Part shown: piece after piece, positions 10,549 to 22,998 of the stretch
Position numbering within the stretch: the first letter of the stretch is position 1
How the letters are laid out: each line of letters opens with the position of its first letter
From: Capillidium heterosporum
Lineage: Eukaryota > Entomophthoromycota > Entomophthoromycetes > Entomophthorales > Capillidiaceae
Direction: 5' to 3'
DNA: 64,000 bases
Assembly (NCBI GenBank): GCA_016630905.1
Contig: WBMQ01000004.1
Coordinates: 1,364,001 to 1,428,000 of the forward strand
Position numbers and translations under genes: made by a program
Notes under the pieces: generated by a model
Seen by the model: only the letters and a program-made list of their open reading frames with translations
The model's database searches: none
Told to the model about the DNA's origin: nothing

Positions 10549-11151
10549 ATGGGACTATTCGATTATTTCACCAAGACTACCTCTACCGACACTAGTAAAG
10601 CCAAAGTTCCCAGCAAAGAGAATTTGAATTTAGATTCAGACCTACAGTCAGAAGCTGAAGCTTTAAAACAAGCTTATTTGAACAACCCAACCCGAGTAAC
10701 TTTGGAGCAGAAAGAAATTGACCACCAACCTACCACCTTTGACAAAGTTAACGACACTAAAGAAAAAAGCAATAACCGATACTTGGACCAAGTCAAAGAT
10801 AAGAAGCTGCAGTACGACTTCTCATCTAGGGAGGAGAAGATATCGGACATGGCTAAAGAAAACTGTTCCGACTTTGAAGTCAAGCTTTACAGCTGCTTTA
10901 GAAATGGGTCGCTGTTGGATAGACTACAGTTCTGTAATAAGGAGCAGGCCAAGTTGAGTAACTGTGTTAAAAATCAAAAGGTACTATATTTATTGCTTTA
11001 ATTTAAATCCTAATTAGAAATGTAGACTATACTGGAAAGTTTAGGGTACGGTAAGTTTAGCAACAGTAAAGAGAAGGATATGGTGTACGCTGAAAGTGCT
11101 TATGACGTCCTGTTGGAAAGTCAGAAGAATGAGAAGATAGATGAAAATTAA
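10549..11151 (+). CDS. twin-CX9C (CHCH) protein, probably mitochondrial intermembrane space
   Basis: Two exons (10549-10980 and 11026-11151) give 185 residues. The ATG at 10549 starts MGLFDYFTKT; upstream codons in frame are not ATG. The N-terminal 100 residues are charged and probably disordered. Then come two CX9C motifs, CSDFEVKLYSC and CNKEQAKLSNC, 13 residues apart, the hallmark of CHCH proteins oxidised by Mia40. After the intron the tail continues TILESLGYGKFSN, conserved in an unnamed fungal family. Of two possible acceptors, the second (TGTAG at 11021-11025) keeps the frame open; the first gives a stop after nine codons. The precise role (respiratory-chain assembly or otherwise) is not known to me. 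Confidence 0.75.
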
Positions 11152-11358
11152 ATGGAAAAGAGGTTGAGCGGAACTACAGTTCGTTAAAATAAATATTATA
11201 TAAGCCATTTATTAAATATTGTATTATTGTGCACACTTTTTTATACTCCTAGTTTGTAGAAAATACATTCCTTTTAACTTGTCCAACGACTAACCATAGA
11301 AGTCTACAGTTGAAGCTAAAACACGTTCTCATTGATCATATCAACCACTTTCCGAACT

Positions 11359-12489
11359 TCATATCAATTTATGTGCGTTCAAAAAAGTGTTGATAACTTT
11401 AAAATAGTTGGGTTTGGTAAAAGTATCGTTGTGGTTGCCGTTGCGAAACGAAGTGAAAGTTTTCAAATTGTAGGTAACATTTTCCACCAAACTGGTATCT
11501 AGTCCATCCTCCTCCTCTTCTTCATTACAGCTGAAACGTTCTTTCAAAAACTGCTGGAAACTCAGCTGACTTAGGCCCAAACTCTGTAGGAACAGCCCTT
11601 CCATATGTGACTTGTCAATCAAATTATCTTGGTTGCCGCTTAGGAATAGGATAGGTAGGTTCTTTAACTTCAAAATGCTTTCGAAAGAATCCCAAATTTG
11701 ACTGCAGAACAACTTGGTGAAGCTACCGCCCAAGTTCTTCAACACTAAACTGGATAGTAACTTAGGTATTGACAGAAAAGTATTCTCAATAATTAGCCCA
11801 TGGATTTTGTCCAAATTTTTGGAACAGAGGTCAATAGCAACTGCACCTCCTAAACTTTGGCCGTAGACTATTATTTTACCTTTGGAAAGCTGGTCGTGGT
11901 TGAGTAGATAGTTCAAAGCAGTCTGGGCATCTAACTTCAACCCTTGTTCCTCCGGTTTCCCATCGCTCTTACCGTACCCTCGGTAACTTACTAGTAGTAC
12001 GTTGACGTTGAATTGGGAGTAGAAAGTGGAGGCTATAGGTAGCCGATGACCAAAGTTCCCGGCATTGGCATGGAAGTATATAATGGTCGTTATTGGTTGT
12101 TTGGGTGATAGCCTATTCTTTGTCAAGTTGGGTGGTGAACTCTTTTGACTGGTGGTAGAGTTACTTCGGTCAAGTAAGTAAATTAGCGTCTTCTTGGAGG
12201 TGGAAGTTAACTTCAAATTTATGTTGGGTTGGGCTAACAAATAAGCTTGTATCGTCACTTTGTCGGGGGTTTCGAGATGGAGTAGGCATGCTCGGTTGAT
12301 TCCAAAGTCGGGTGGCGTAAGTATCTAATTCATTTAATTTTTTAGAAAATAAACGCCAAAAAAAGCTACTTTCGTCTTACTGTCACTTGGATAGTCGGGC
12401 ATATACACTATAAAGTTTTGGCCTTTGTAGAGAAGACCTAGGGCGGTCAACAGTAAAGTACTACGCTTGATGGTCAGTTGGGCTGTCAT
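11359..12489 (-). CDS. ABHD13/Bem46-like alpha/beta hydrolase
   Basis: Two exons (12370-12489 and 11359-12324) with a 45-nt intron give 361 residues. The N-terminus has one hydrophobic anchor (TLLLTALGLLYKGQNFIVYM), as in ABHD13 and yeast Bem46 homologues. The catalytic triad is visible: nucleophile Ser in GQSLGG, Asp in LSGNQDNLID, and His in RNGNHNDTF. The oxyanion block HANAGNFGHR and the GYGKSDG turn also match the family. These are membrane-anchored serine hydrolases, reported at the ER or plasma membrane in fungi, with substrates not well defined. The length is close to the family norm (about 300-340), with extra sequence before the catalytic His (an EEEEE stretch). Confidence 0.88.
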
Positions 12490-13175
12490 TACACTTTTAA
12501 AATTTTAAAGTTACCTTATCCCTAAAGTCCAATCCAACATATATATAGATATATAAATACGGCTATTGAAGTTTTTGGTTGGTAGACCCAATGTAAAATT
12601 TATAAATTGTAGCCTAGGATTTCCCTTTAAAGCGGACTGCATTTAGGTTTCAGTTTATTAATTGGAAGTTTGGTCTGGGAGGGCCAATCAGCAATCTAAC
12701 TAGGGTGGATCCGGTATATCTTCACGCTAAAGGTTTTAAAACAAGTTGGCGTGTTCAACAAAGGATGTACTTATATTTATTAAGGCTAGTAGCCAAAATG
12801 GCTACTATTTGAAGATAAGTGATAGCTAAATGGGGGGATGTCTTTCATAACCAATACCGGATCTACTGCGTTATTTGAAGTTCTATGGGTTGGTAAAACC
12901 TTACAAATTCAAGTTAACCGAAATTGTCTAGGAACCAAGTCAAATGGTCTTACCCAACTTGCAACCAGCTTCCCTTGAATCCCACCTGTAATCTTTACAA
13001 TCACACTAGACTAGACTCGAAACTTTGAAATTTACATCACTTTCCAAAGGTCATGATGTAAATCTTATAGATTTGGTGACAATAATTACATCAGGCGATT
13101 CTCTATCCCTAAAGCAGTATAAAATGATGGAAATCATTTCGACTGAGGTACAAATTGTTTTGTTACTCTAAAGCC
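12490..13175. other. intergenic region with a TATA box
   Basis: No gene is recognised. A TATAAAA element at 13118-13124 lies about 52 bases before the next start codon. Confidence 0.45.
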
Positions 13176-14162
13176 ATGAATACAACCGCACCATTAGTCA
13201 ACTTGAAAAATAACATCGTTAACGATCCGAGTCTTATATTCGGCAAGACCAATCAGGATAAAGTCGATGCTAAACCTACGGTACTCGATACCAAACCTAA
13301 GGTCGAAGGTGAAAAGGATTTGAGCCACAGTCGCAGTAGTAGTATATTCGAAAACGAGTTTCCCGATCAAATTCTGAAGGGGGATACAGGTAGTAAGCCC
13401 AAAGTTGTTGATCAGCCTACCGACTTGACTTATCCTTTGAACTCAAAGTTGAACTACAGCTTCGAATCCAACAACTCTACCGAAAGTTTGCCTGAAGAAG
13501 CTTGGCTCACTCCCGAGCAGAGTTTGGACGACCCCTTTTTGGAACCTGGTCTCAACCACCTTATTCGGCAGTCCAATTCTAAGGAGGAAAACAGACTATC
13601 TACATACTCTAACCGGAATGACTTGAAGGATTCCAACTTAGATGTCGGTACCAAAGGAGATGAAGGTCCCATTACTCCAGTCAACAGTCCCAATCCAAAG
13701 CCTGATACTGATAACAAGCTGGAACTCAGTAACAATAGCATACGTAAGAGTAACAATAGCATCAAGAGACCTTTCGATATGAACATAGTATGTGGTAGTT
13801 ATGACCCAACGGCCGACATCATTGAACTTAAAACTAACTTGAAGGATATTAAAGTTAAGGATTCCAACAATAACAACAAAGTAAACGTAGGTCCAAATTT
13901 TAATAGTGATGACACTAACCTTCGAAATAAAGACATCAATGTCATCAAAGAAAGTCAGCACAAGATCTACCAATCCAACAACCTCGATAAAAAACCTAGT
14001 ATGCTCAAAGGAAATCGGCTACTTGCACTGGGTAAAGTACAATGTGCTATTGGTAAATTGTTTGGAAAAGAGGACTTGGTAACACGAGGTAGCAGCTTGA
14101 AGCTGAAAGGAAAAGGCATAAAGGAGAGTCGCAAGGAGCTGTTGAATAGGAGAAGCCTGTAA
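13176..14162 (+). CDS. low-complexity protein with divergent CsbD-like tail
   Basis: A single exon encodes 328 residues, starting at the first ATG in the frame (13176). Residues 1 to about 275 are hydrophilic and rich in Asn, Ser, Lys and Asp (SNNSIRKSNNSIKRPF). The final 53 residues read LKGNRLLALGKVQCAIGKLF, then a second half LKLKGKGIKESRKELL. They follow the CsbD pattern of paired GK(V)-GK(L)xGxEDL blocks, although more divergent and more basic than the tails of the genes at 4673-5773 and 6445-8349. No signal peptide or membrane segment is seen. It looks like a third, older member of the same local set. Function unknown. Confidence 0.65.
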   Translation: MNTTAPLVNLKNNIVNDPSLIFGKTNQDKVDAKPTVLDTKPKVEGEKDLSHSRSSSIFENEFPDQILKGDTGSKPKVVDQPTDLTYPLNSKLNYSFESNNSTESLPEEAWLTPEQSLDDPFLEPGLNHLIRQSNSKEENRLSTYSNRNDLKDSNLDVGTKGDEGPITPVNSPNPKPDTDNKLELSNNSIRKSNNSIKRPFDMNIVCGSYDPTADIIELKTNLKDIKVKDSNNNNKVNVGPNFNSDDTNLRNKDINVIKESQHKIYQSNNLDKKPSMLKGNRLLALGKVQCAIGKLFGKEDLVTRGSSLKLKGKGIKESRKELLNRRSL

Positions 14163-15637
14163 GTTAGATTATGTGTATATATTTAATCATGTAAATAAAG
14201 GTATTGGTTTTAAATATTTTATATAGTGCGTTTATAAGCTTTCCTAATGTATTTATATAATACTATACATTTCCGACTAAATCTTTTGCAGCGTTTGTAG
14301 GTAAAAATTTTGCAGCTGCCTTTTAAAAGTTTTGCATTTCAGATTGAATAGAATACCTACAACCTCTAACAGTATAATAAATTAGAGATGAAATTGAAGG
14401 TATGGGTAGAGCTGATGTTTGCAAAGACTTGTAAACTCTATGGGAGTTGTTTCAACTACTAAGAAACTAATTCCAATTACCTTACAATTATCACCATTAT
14501 CTTTAAATTTTCAAACTAGGGCGAGGTTTATTACAACCTCAAAAAATAGTAGGTAGAATTGAACTACCCATTTTATTTATATACCAGATGGTTTATATAT
14601 CTGGGTTTTATCGCTTTCTACAGGCAACTTTCAATCACTGTTGAACTATATTTGATCAATTTCAACTTCAGTTTTACTTGAATCCGATAGTTGATAAAGC
14701 TACCTTTTAATTCAAACCCAGTGTAAATTGGGACCTCAAATCTTGATATAGTTAGTATTTCAACAATATTGGCTTGGATGAAGGATTGATGAGTCAAGGA
14801 CCTAATGATTGCAAAGATCGATGGATCTTCAAGTTAATTTGCAGCAATTATAGCTATGTAAATTACAAATATATTCATTATAAGTGGTCAGGTCGACAGC
14901 TATTCAACTTTAGAGCAAGCTAGTATTCTTTTTATTATCGACTATAGCGTGAAAGAAAAGTTGAAGTAGGGTTTAATGAAGCAAAGGGTGGGGTTCAATT
15001 ACATAAATTTTGGAAGGGGTGTCCTCAAAGCTACTAAAAGGACCAGAAGGAGCTATACAAAGGTTAAAAATGAGCCTAAATCAAATGTAAAAGTTGAATG
15101 GATTCAATAGCTTCACCATAATTCTAGAAACCACTTTGTCAAGCTTATGAGCCAATTTTACATTTACGCTTTGGTTTTTATCCCACTAGGATACTTGATA
15201 TTAATTGAAACCGATAGTAAATAACCAGACACGTATTATCAATCAGCAATCAAGTTTATTGAGATCAGGGTGCCAAGCTAATAGAAGTATATATAGATTC
15301 CTACACCTGAACATCTATCTCTACTTGAGCCACCTAAATGAACCAACTTCTCCAGCTGGTGTACACTACCGACTTTATTTTTAGATGATTCTGATAAAGT
15401 TTATTTATAAACTTTCCAATAATTTGAGGAGCTTCTCTATAGTTTTAAAATATTTCAGACTTTAAATAGATATTATTACTAGAACCAGTTACTTTAATTT
15501 AAAACAGGCAAGGTACAATTTAGAACCTTAAAAACTCCGGTAACTTTAAGTTAAAAGGAAATTAAATGGGATCTATACCTGAACTAAAATTTCCATCCGC
15601 AACTTTTTCAAAAGAAATACCTTTCTTATAAACCAAC
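14163..15637. other. AT-rich intergenic region
   Basis: I see no gene, RNA gene or repeat in it beyond short chance frames. It includes the AATAAAGG polyadenylation signal of the upstream gene near 14195. Confidence 0.45.
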
Positions 15638-16149
15638 ATGAAGTTTACCACCTACCTAGTAGCTACCGCCTTGACCTTGACTGTAAGCAGCTACGCTAAC
15701 CGTAAGTTTAATTTCTTTCAAAATAACATTACCTTACCAGCTTTCAAAATACTAAACATGTTTATTCCAATATAGAGCGTATCGAGCGTCGCCAAATTAT
15801 AACCGATGTAACTGATCGTAATGCCAAGCCCAGCCCAACTCCTTCCAAAAAAGAAGAGGAAGAGAACACCAAGTCTAAAACTAAACCAACCGACTCGGAA
15901 ACTGGTTCCAAGAAACCTACTGGTAGTGCTTCGGCTAGCAACACCAAGGAAACCAACACCAATTCCAATTCGAACTCTAAGGGTAAGTCAGAGTCATTAA
16001 CTAAAGATTCTACTTCGGCTAAACCTAAAACTACCGCTGAAACTACTCAAGGTCAGATTAAGAATATTAATGATGACTCTAGTGCTTTGGATATGGCCCC
16101 TAAAGTTATGTTGGGTTTGGGACTAGCTGCTATCGTTCACTACCTTTAA
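15638..16149 (+). CDS. small secreted Ser/Thr/Lys-rich protein, probably GPI-anchored
   Basis: Two exons (15638-15701 and 15776-16149) joined over a 74-nt intron give 145 residues. The first exon encodes a signal peptide (MKFTTYLVATALTLTVSSYA). The second is hydrophilic and rich in Ser, Thr, Lys and Asn (PTPSKKEEEENTKSKTKP), suitable for O-glycosylation. It ends with a short hydrophobic tail (APKVMLGLGLAAIVHYL) after small residues (DDSSALDM), the layout of a GPI attachment signal. A cell-wall or surface protein is likely. The gene was recognised only by joining the exons; neither alone is a convincing frame. Confidence 0.75.
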
Positions 16150-17993
16150 GCTTTTCGTTATAGTAAACTAATTTTTCATATTTGTTTATTTTGATAGGAC
16201 TGTTTTATTGTTATTGTTTAACACTATTTTTGAATGGCTTTAGTTTCTTTTTCCAAAGTATTTATGGCTATATGGTAAATAGTACTAAATCTTTTAAATG
16301 CTAAATCTACTTGTGGTACTGCATAGTATTGTGATGTACCTCTCATAGCATTCCAATTTGATTTAATAAAATGCTGCATACTACATCTATCGGCATTTAA
16401 TATAATATTCAGTATATTTTGAATAGATCCTAAATTTCAGTTGACTATCTTTCCATTCAATCTACTCTACCAGAATCTTTTTAGCTATGATTGTTTGCAA
16501 ATCACTTGACAAGTTACAAATTTATAATTCTATAATAACTACTACCTGTGTTAAGTATCCGATACTTTTCCCTATGAATGGTGTTCATCGATTATCAAAG
16601 ATAGCTACATTTACTTGCTTTGGCATTGTGAAATTTCGAAAGCTATTAGGCCTAAGGTGTACTAATTTAGTCGATATACACCTGCATTTTATATGAAAAT
16701 GCTAGTTATAGTTATTTTCCAAAACCAATATATATTTTGTAATCGTATAATACTAGTTTAGCATTTATGTGATTGTAAATTCTAATTTCTTGCTAATGGT
16801 GGTTTGAATGAAGTGCCATTACACATTGAGGTTTATGCTACCTAACTCGGAGAAATGTTTATGGAGGGTTTTGATGGACAAAATCTATTTAGAGGCCTAG
16901 AATATTCGACTATGGGGAACTAATATCTCCAAGTTGTATGTTGACACCACCTTTGTAAATTAGATTCATATCTATAGCTTGTACCATATACATACATGCT
17001 ATAATGCTTGGAAAATGAGATATGTATATGCTTTTTAGTAAACCAACTATATTAGTTAATAGACATTATAATATTGGTTGCCACACTACATTTGGATACT
17101 GAGATCGCTATTCTAATACTCTTACTGAATGGGATGATTTGCATTTTGCACTAACAAAGCTTTAAAAAAATATTTTACTAAATATCATGTAGCACGATAT
17201 ATCCAATGTTGTAATTTGGCTAAAATTTTCCATGGCATGTACGCTATTGGATTTTAAGCATACATTTCCGCAGTACTGGTATTGTGAATAGACCTTTTCC
17301 AATAGAATAGATGTATTAAAAGCTTACTACAATGCTGCGATGCTGTAAATCTTAATGAAATGTGTAAAAAGATACTATAGTTAAGCAATAAAGCTTTTGA
17401 ACAAGCGGTTAATTTAAAACTTGATTAGCTTGTTCATAGACATTTCATATTGGATGACTAAAACAACAAGCCTGCAACCGAAATCTATTAGCTTCAAAAA
17501 ATAACCATATTTTCTGAAAATGACAATAAGCCCAATGTTTGTTTTGAAACCCTTTATTGAGATTGAACTACCTTAAAAATTTGCAACAGAGTTATTTGCA
17601 AATTGTATACTATCACAATTGTTGAAATCCTAATATACATCTACAATATTAAGGGAATAATACAACAATAACCATAAAATTAAAATATACACACGTTTTG
17701 GAGACAATGTTTTGTCTCAATGTATAAAGAATAGAGTGGAACTGATACTTTCGTATAAGCTTCCAACTGAGTAGCGTAGCTCAAGCTTTGCAAATGAAAT
17801 GAGGGCAGCTAGTCAATTGAAATATTAATTCGATGGCAATAATCCAAGGGATCAGTTCACCTAAAAGTGGTATAAAATCCAAATTTTACCAGAAAATCTT
17901 TTTTATCCTAATAGCTAATACAAAGTTAATCCAACGTAGACCCACCCAACTTTATCCCTGCCACATACTAACTATCCGTTACCTAGTACAACC
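16150..17993. other. long AT-rich intergenic region
   Basis: This 1.8-kb stretch carries no coding sequence or RNA gene that I can support. Frames present are short and lack homology-like composition. Confidence 0.45.
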
Positions 17994-20900
17994 ATGGTCA
18001 AAACTCGCGCCAAAGCTAAAAGACTAGAAGGCACCCCAGACGCCGCCTCGAGGGCAGACACTCCTAAACGGGAAGGGCTTAGACCCAAGGCCAAAAAGCT
18101 TACTGCTGAAGGTATGCTAGAATACTTTTACTACTCTATGCCAACATATCCCACTATATTTATGCAAATGCAAAATAGTAAACATATTTTAGATGCAGAT
18201 CCCGATTCCGAAGCACAGCCGCTAGTTCCCCGTATTAAACTGACCTTCAAAGGCCAGTCCACCCAAAGTGGTACCGAATCCAACACCAACAAAGGTACTA
18301 AAAAGTCGGGCCGTAGACACAAGGGTTCGAGCCACAGCCTCTTTGGTGTCCAAGACTGCCCAGTATTTTTCCCTTCTGAGGAGCAGTTCAACAACCCTCA
18401 CGAATTCATAAACAGTATTCTGCCTATTGTGGAGAAATACGGTATGTGCAAAGTGCAACCCCCTTCCTCCTGGGACCCTGATTTTTCCCCAGACCTAAAA
18501 GTAAGTTTGTTCCTGTTAGAGACATAGCAATTTATGCTAGCGTCGATATATTTCCATGTAGTATTGAAATACCTTTTTCTCTGTACAGTATGTTTATATT
18601 TTAAAAGGTACTATGAAAAATAACTATCATTGTTATAGTTGTTTAGGATAGGTATAAAAAGCTAAATATATAGTTTAAAACTATTCGAGCTTCGCTATTT
18701 AATTTTTTACACTTAGCTATGTAATTTTCATAGTATACCCTATAGTATTATCAAAATTTATTGTCTTTAGCATTCATATTATATTTACTAACCTCCAATA
18801 CCTAGGAATATAAATTCAAAACGCAGGTCCAAAAGCTAAATCTAACCGGAATTAAGGCCCGATTGTCCAGCTCATTCAGAGAAAAGGCTAAACTGTTCTT
18901 TGAAATGACCCAATTGCCCCTCAAAACCCCGTTATTCTATTCTAAAAATGTCGATCTTAACCTTCTTAAAGAACTAGTAATGTCTTTTGGAGGCTACGAC
19001 TCGGTAAGTTAGGAATTTATTTAGAAACTAACCTACTTCTCAAGGTCTGTCTCAATAAAAAGTGGTCACAGGTTGGTAGGGGTCTAGGGTACGATCCCAG
19101 AGAATGCACTTCCCTTTCATTTGGCCTTCGTACCATGTATGAATCCAACATATCGCCACTCGAATTTTATCTATCTCTTGCTGAGAATATACTCCGTGAC
19201 GATGAAAGCGCTTCCAAGCAAGCTAAATCTAAGAGTGATTCCGATATTCCGACGATTGAAGGCTTTGCCTGCAAGCTTTGTAAAATCAAGGATCCTCCTA
19301 ACAAAGACAAGGTCTTTGCTCTAATGAACGTGGAAAATGTCACCGGAAAATTGATATGTACGACCTGTAGCACATCGTACCACAAGAAATGTTTCGGGAA
19401 AATAGTTGGGCTGCTTCCACCTAACGACTTCTACTGCCCGGTATGTATCTACAACTACACCCCGGTATTTGGATTTGAGTATGGTGCCGAGTACAAACTT
19501 CCTGAATTCATGCTCAAAGCCGAAAGGTTCAAAAAGCAGTACTACAAGGACCGATATTTCGACGAGAGGCTGTCTCAATCCCAGGAAGAAGCTTGGATTG
19601 AAAAAAAGTACTGGGAGCAAATAGAATCGACAAATGAGCTATTCGTCGAATCTGGTGCAGAGATATCGGCCGCTTTCCACGGATCCGGTTTCCCATCCAA
19701 AGAGACAAACAACACTAGCAAATACAGCTTCCACCCTTGGAATTTCATCCGATTGACGAATGATCCCAACAATCTACTTTCACAGCTTAGAAACAAGAAT
19801 ACTGGGATGGCAGTACCTTGGATCTACGTTGGTATGCTATTCTCTACATTCTGCTGGCACTCTGAAGATCACAACACCTTTACGTTGAACTACCACCATT
19901 GGGGTGACCCCAAAACGTACTACAGCATCCCGGCATCGCATTCTCACAAATTAGTTCAAGTACTCAAGGAAATTGCCCCCAGCATTCTTGAAAATGAACC
20001 GGACCTCCTCAGTCAACTTATCACGATGATTTCCCCATATGATCTTATCAAGCGAGATATCCCGATCTACAAAAGTACGCAGCGCCACGGGCAATTCATC
20101 ATTACCCTACCCCAGGTCATCCACTGTAACTTTAGTCACGGATTTAATTTTACCGAGTCGATCAACTACGCACCGTACAGCTGGCTTCCATCCGGCCAGA
20201 AAGCCATAGTCGAGTATCAGAACCTTAAGCAGGAACCTTTATTTTCCCATGCGGAGCTTATACTTAGGGCATCGGATTCGGCTTTCACTAAGAATCAGGC
20301 TTTTACTTTAATTCCCTTACTTAACCAGCTTAAGCAGAGCGTTTTGGATCAACAGCGGCATTGGAGTCAATTTACAAAGCATATAAAGGTAGAGCTGCGC
20401 CCAAATAGTGTTAACCCGGACGCAATACCATGCTGTATCGAATGTAAGACTATATGCTTCCTTATATCGGCCAAATGCACTTGCCAACGCAAGTCGAATA
20501 CGTTTGTATGCATTGATCACATCCAACAGTACTGCTTCATGCCCCCTGTCAGAAAGAATGCTATTTATACATATCGAAATATCAACAATTAATGGATTGG
20601 TTGACAAACTTAATAAGCTAACGCATACGGACGATATTTGGTTGAAATACTACAAGAATCTGATAGCTGGACATCGATACCCCAATGTAGATGATATAGG
20701 AAAGGTTTTAAATCTGAGCAAGGACCTGGGGGTAGTAAGAGAAGAGATCAGTCTACTCAACGATTTTTATACTCGCTGTCTAAAATGGAACGGTCAGGCA
20801 GATAGGTTTTTAACCAAGCATGCCTACCCTGCCTCCCGGAAATATGTTCAGATCCCAACCATTAACGAACACACTATTTTGGTCAACAAACTGTCATCTG

Positions 20901-22684
20901 ATTACGATAGTCTATCGTTTACTTCCAAAAACGGAGTGGCTTACATAGCGTATATCAATGATATCGAAAGGGTAAGAAGCTTGATTGAAGACTACGAGCA
21001 TACGGAAAACGCTACGATGGCCGACTACAATAATCTACTTCCCATTGTCCAAAACTCTGCTCTCAGCGCCGAAGAGATTAACATCTTTGCCAATTCATTT
21101 ACCAACAGGCCCTGGTTTATGGAGTTTGTTTCGAGACTTACCTCTTTGGAAAATGGAGCCTCTTTTTTAACTGTTACGTCCGCATCCGAAATCCTTACCA
21201 AGTTGGAGAGTATAGGGATACCCGACAACAATGTTTACTACCAAAACCTTGTCCAGCTAGTTTTAAAAGGTAGGGAATGGCTTTCCAAAGTGAATTCGGT
21301 CCTCAACGACAGCGGTGAGCATCAAGTGAGTTACTTAGAGGATCTCATCAATCAAGCCAAAGGAATACCCCACGACCCAGAACTGGTGACCTTGCTCCAG
21401 CTTAGGAAAAGTTCTTCGGATCTCAACATATCTCAAAAACCCAGCTTCAACCAGGATCCAGTCCCTATCGAGAGAGCGCCGTCCATTCCTAAGGGTAACA
21501 ATTTCAACGATAGCGTAGATATATGGCTGGCGACCTGCAAGCACGTTCTCTTCATTAATGTGCTCGATAAATCCCAAACTCTATTGAACAGGCTCGAGTA
21601 CCTCATTGAAGACGTCTCCCGTATGATCGACAAACCCGTGGTTGACGTATGTATATGTATGTCCATCCAAGCGTATAGGCAGATCGTTTGCTCCAAATGT
21701 AACGTGTCCTACCATAAAACTTGCCTGGGCCCTCGCAAGAACTACATGAACAAAGAGCCCTACCTATGCCCCGTATGCGATTCTTCATCCAAAGGACCGA
21801 TTGTCAAGAAGCGCCCCACGCTGCTAGGCCTAGAGCGACTCCTTGCCGATGGTTCATCCTTCGCCAACGATTTGGAAGTATACCAACTGCTGTCGAAGCT
21901 AGTGGAGAAACTCAAAAAGTATGCCAAACACCTAATGAAGATGGTCAAGTCCAACAACATTGCGATACCTGTCGACGAGTACTGGAGCAAGAAACTCAAG
22001 TATGAGCTGCGTGTCTTGCATGGTCTCGAAGTTTACCTGGCACCCCAAACTAAGGAACTTACCAAGATCCTTCACATGAGACCGAAAGGTAGCCATGAAG
22101 ACGCATCCAATCTCAACAAACCTAGTACCCGCGCAGAATACCCAAGTACTTTGGCTGCCCCAGCCATCTCCCAGCTTGAAATGGATTCCACTGTGCCTGC
22201 CCCTGTCGAAGAAGTGAGCTATAAGCGTCCTTTCCATAGAACTGCTGATCCAGTAAGGCAATCCATATATAGGCATGACCGACCTTTCGTCAGTAGCGAG
22301 ACCTCTATCCCCAAACCAACCGTACCTGAAAGTAACCAAAAGCGCTTAAAGCTCAGTGACGTCCGCCTCAGCTACTCCTTGGAAGCAAGCTTGGTGGAGC
22401 CTTCCCAAATAACCATCAGGCCTGGTGCCATTGGTTCCAACGACAACAGCCTTACTGATAGTACCTTGAACCATTCGGCCTTCTACGAGGGTGTTGAGTT
22501 CGAAATCAAGAGGACCATAGTGAACGAATCCAATTTACAACCACTTAACCCTGACTGGACTGAAAATAGCAACCCCTTCTCCATCGCCAACCTTCTGGGC
22601 CGACCCTTGACCCCACCTAGTATACACACTGTCTTTACCTCCCCTAAAGTTGTCCTCAATCCTACTTTCAACCAGCGGGATTAA
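17994..22684 (+). CDS. KDM5/JARID1-type histone H3K4 demethylase, one +1 frame break
   Basis: Exons 17994-18500, 18806-19003 and 19045-22684 give about 1,447 residues. Order: JmjN (DCPVFFPSEEQFNNPHEF), ARID (LKELVMSFGGYDSV), a PHD-like finger (ACKLC, then YHKKC and YCPVC), JmjC, C5HC2 zinc finger, PLU-1-like helical region, second PHD finger (CSKCNVSYHKTC). JmjC keeps the iron ligands (His and Glu in CWHSEDH, His in VIHCNF) and the 2-oxoglutarate lysine (WGDPKTYY), so it should be active. KDM5 enzymes remove methyl groups from H3K4 in chromatin. Just after the C5HC2 finger the zero frame meets TAA at 20590-20592, and the rest of the protein continues in the +1 frame. No intron can bridge it. 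Intron 1 is unusually long here (305 nt). Confidence 0.9.
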
Positions 22685-22998
22685 GTAGGCGACCTTCTTA
22701 TTTATTATTTTTAAAGATACTTAAGCACACTGGGCACCTAAAGGTTTAATATGCTTTGAATTCGATGTGCGCTATGACAACTGACCTAATTTATTTTAGA
22801 TTCATTCATTTATTATTCCCAATACTAGACGTTTAGAAAATTCATATTTGCAAACTACAATAAAGTGTATGTGCCTAGAAAGTATATATTTTGCAAATTG
22901 CAACCAAGATAAAAATATTGAATATATTTTGTAATATAGAAAATTAAACTTTTGCATAATTATATATATGAAATCACTTGCTTTAATTGTGACAATTT
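22685..22998. other. short intergenic region between convergent genes
   Basis: AT-rich 3' flanks only; nothing recognised. Confidence 0.4.

Noticed and set aside
16487-16696. 69-codon open frame in the long spacer before KDM5
   Set aside because: No homology-like features and no plausible promoter or splice partners.
20260-20275. CTTAGGG in KDM5, close to the Ty1-type +1 frameshift heptamer
   Set aside because: Conserved C5HC2 sequence continues in the zero frame for about 100 codons beyond it, so no shift happens there.
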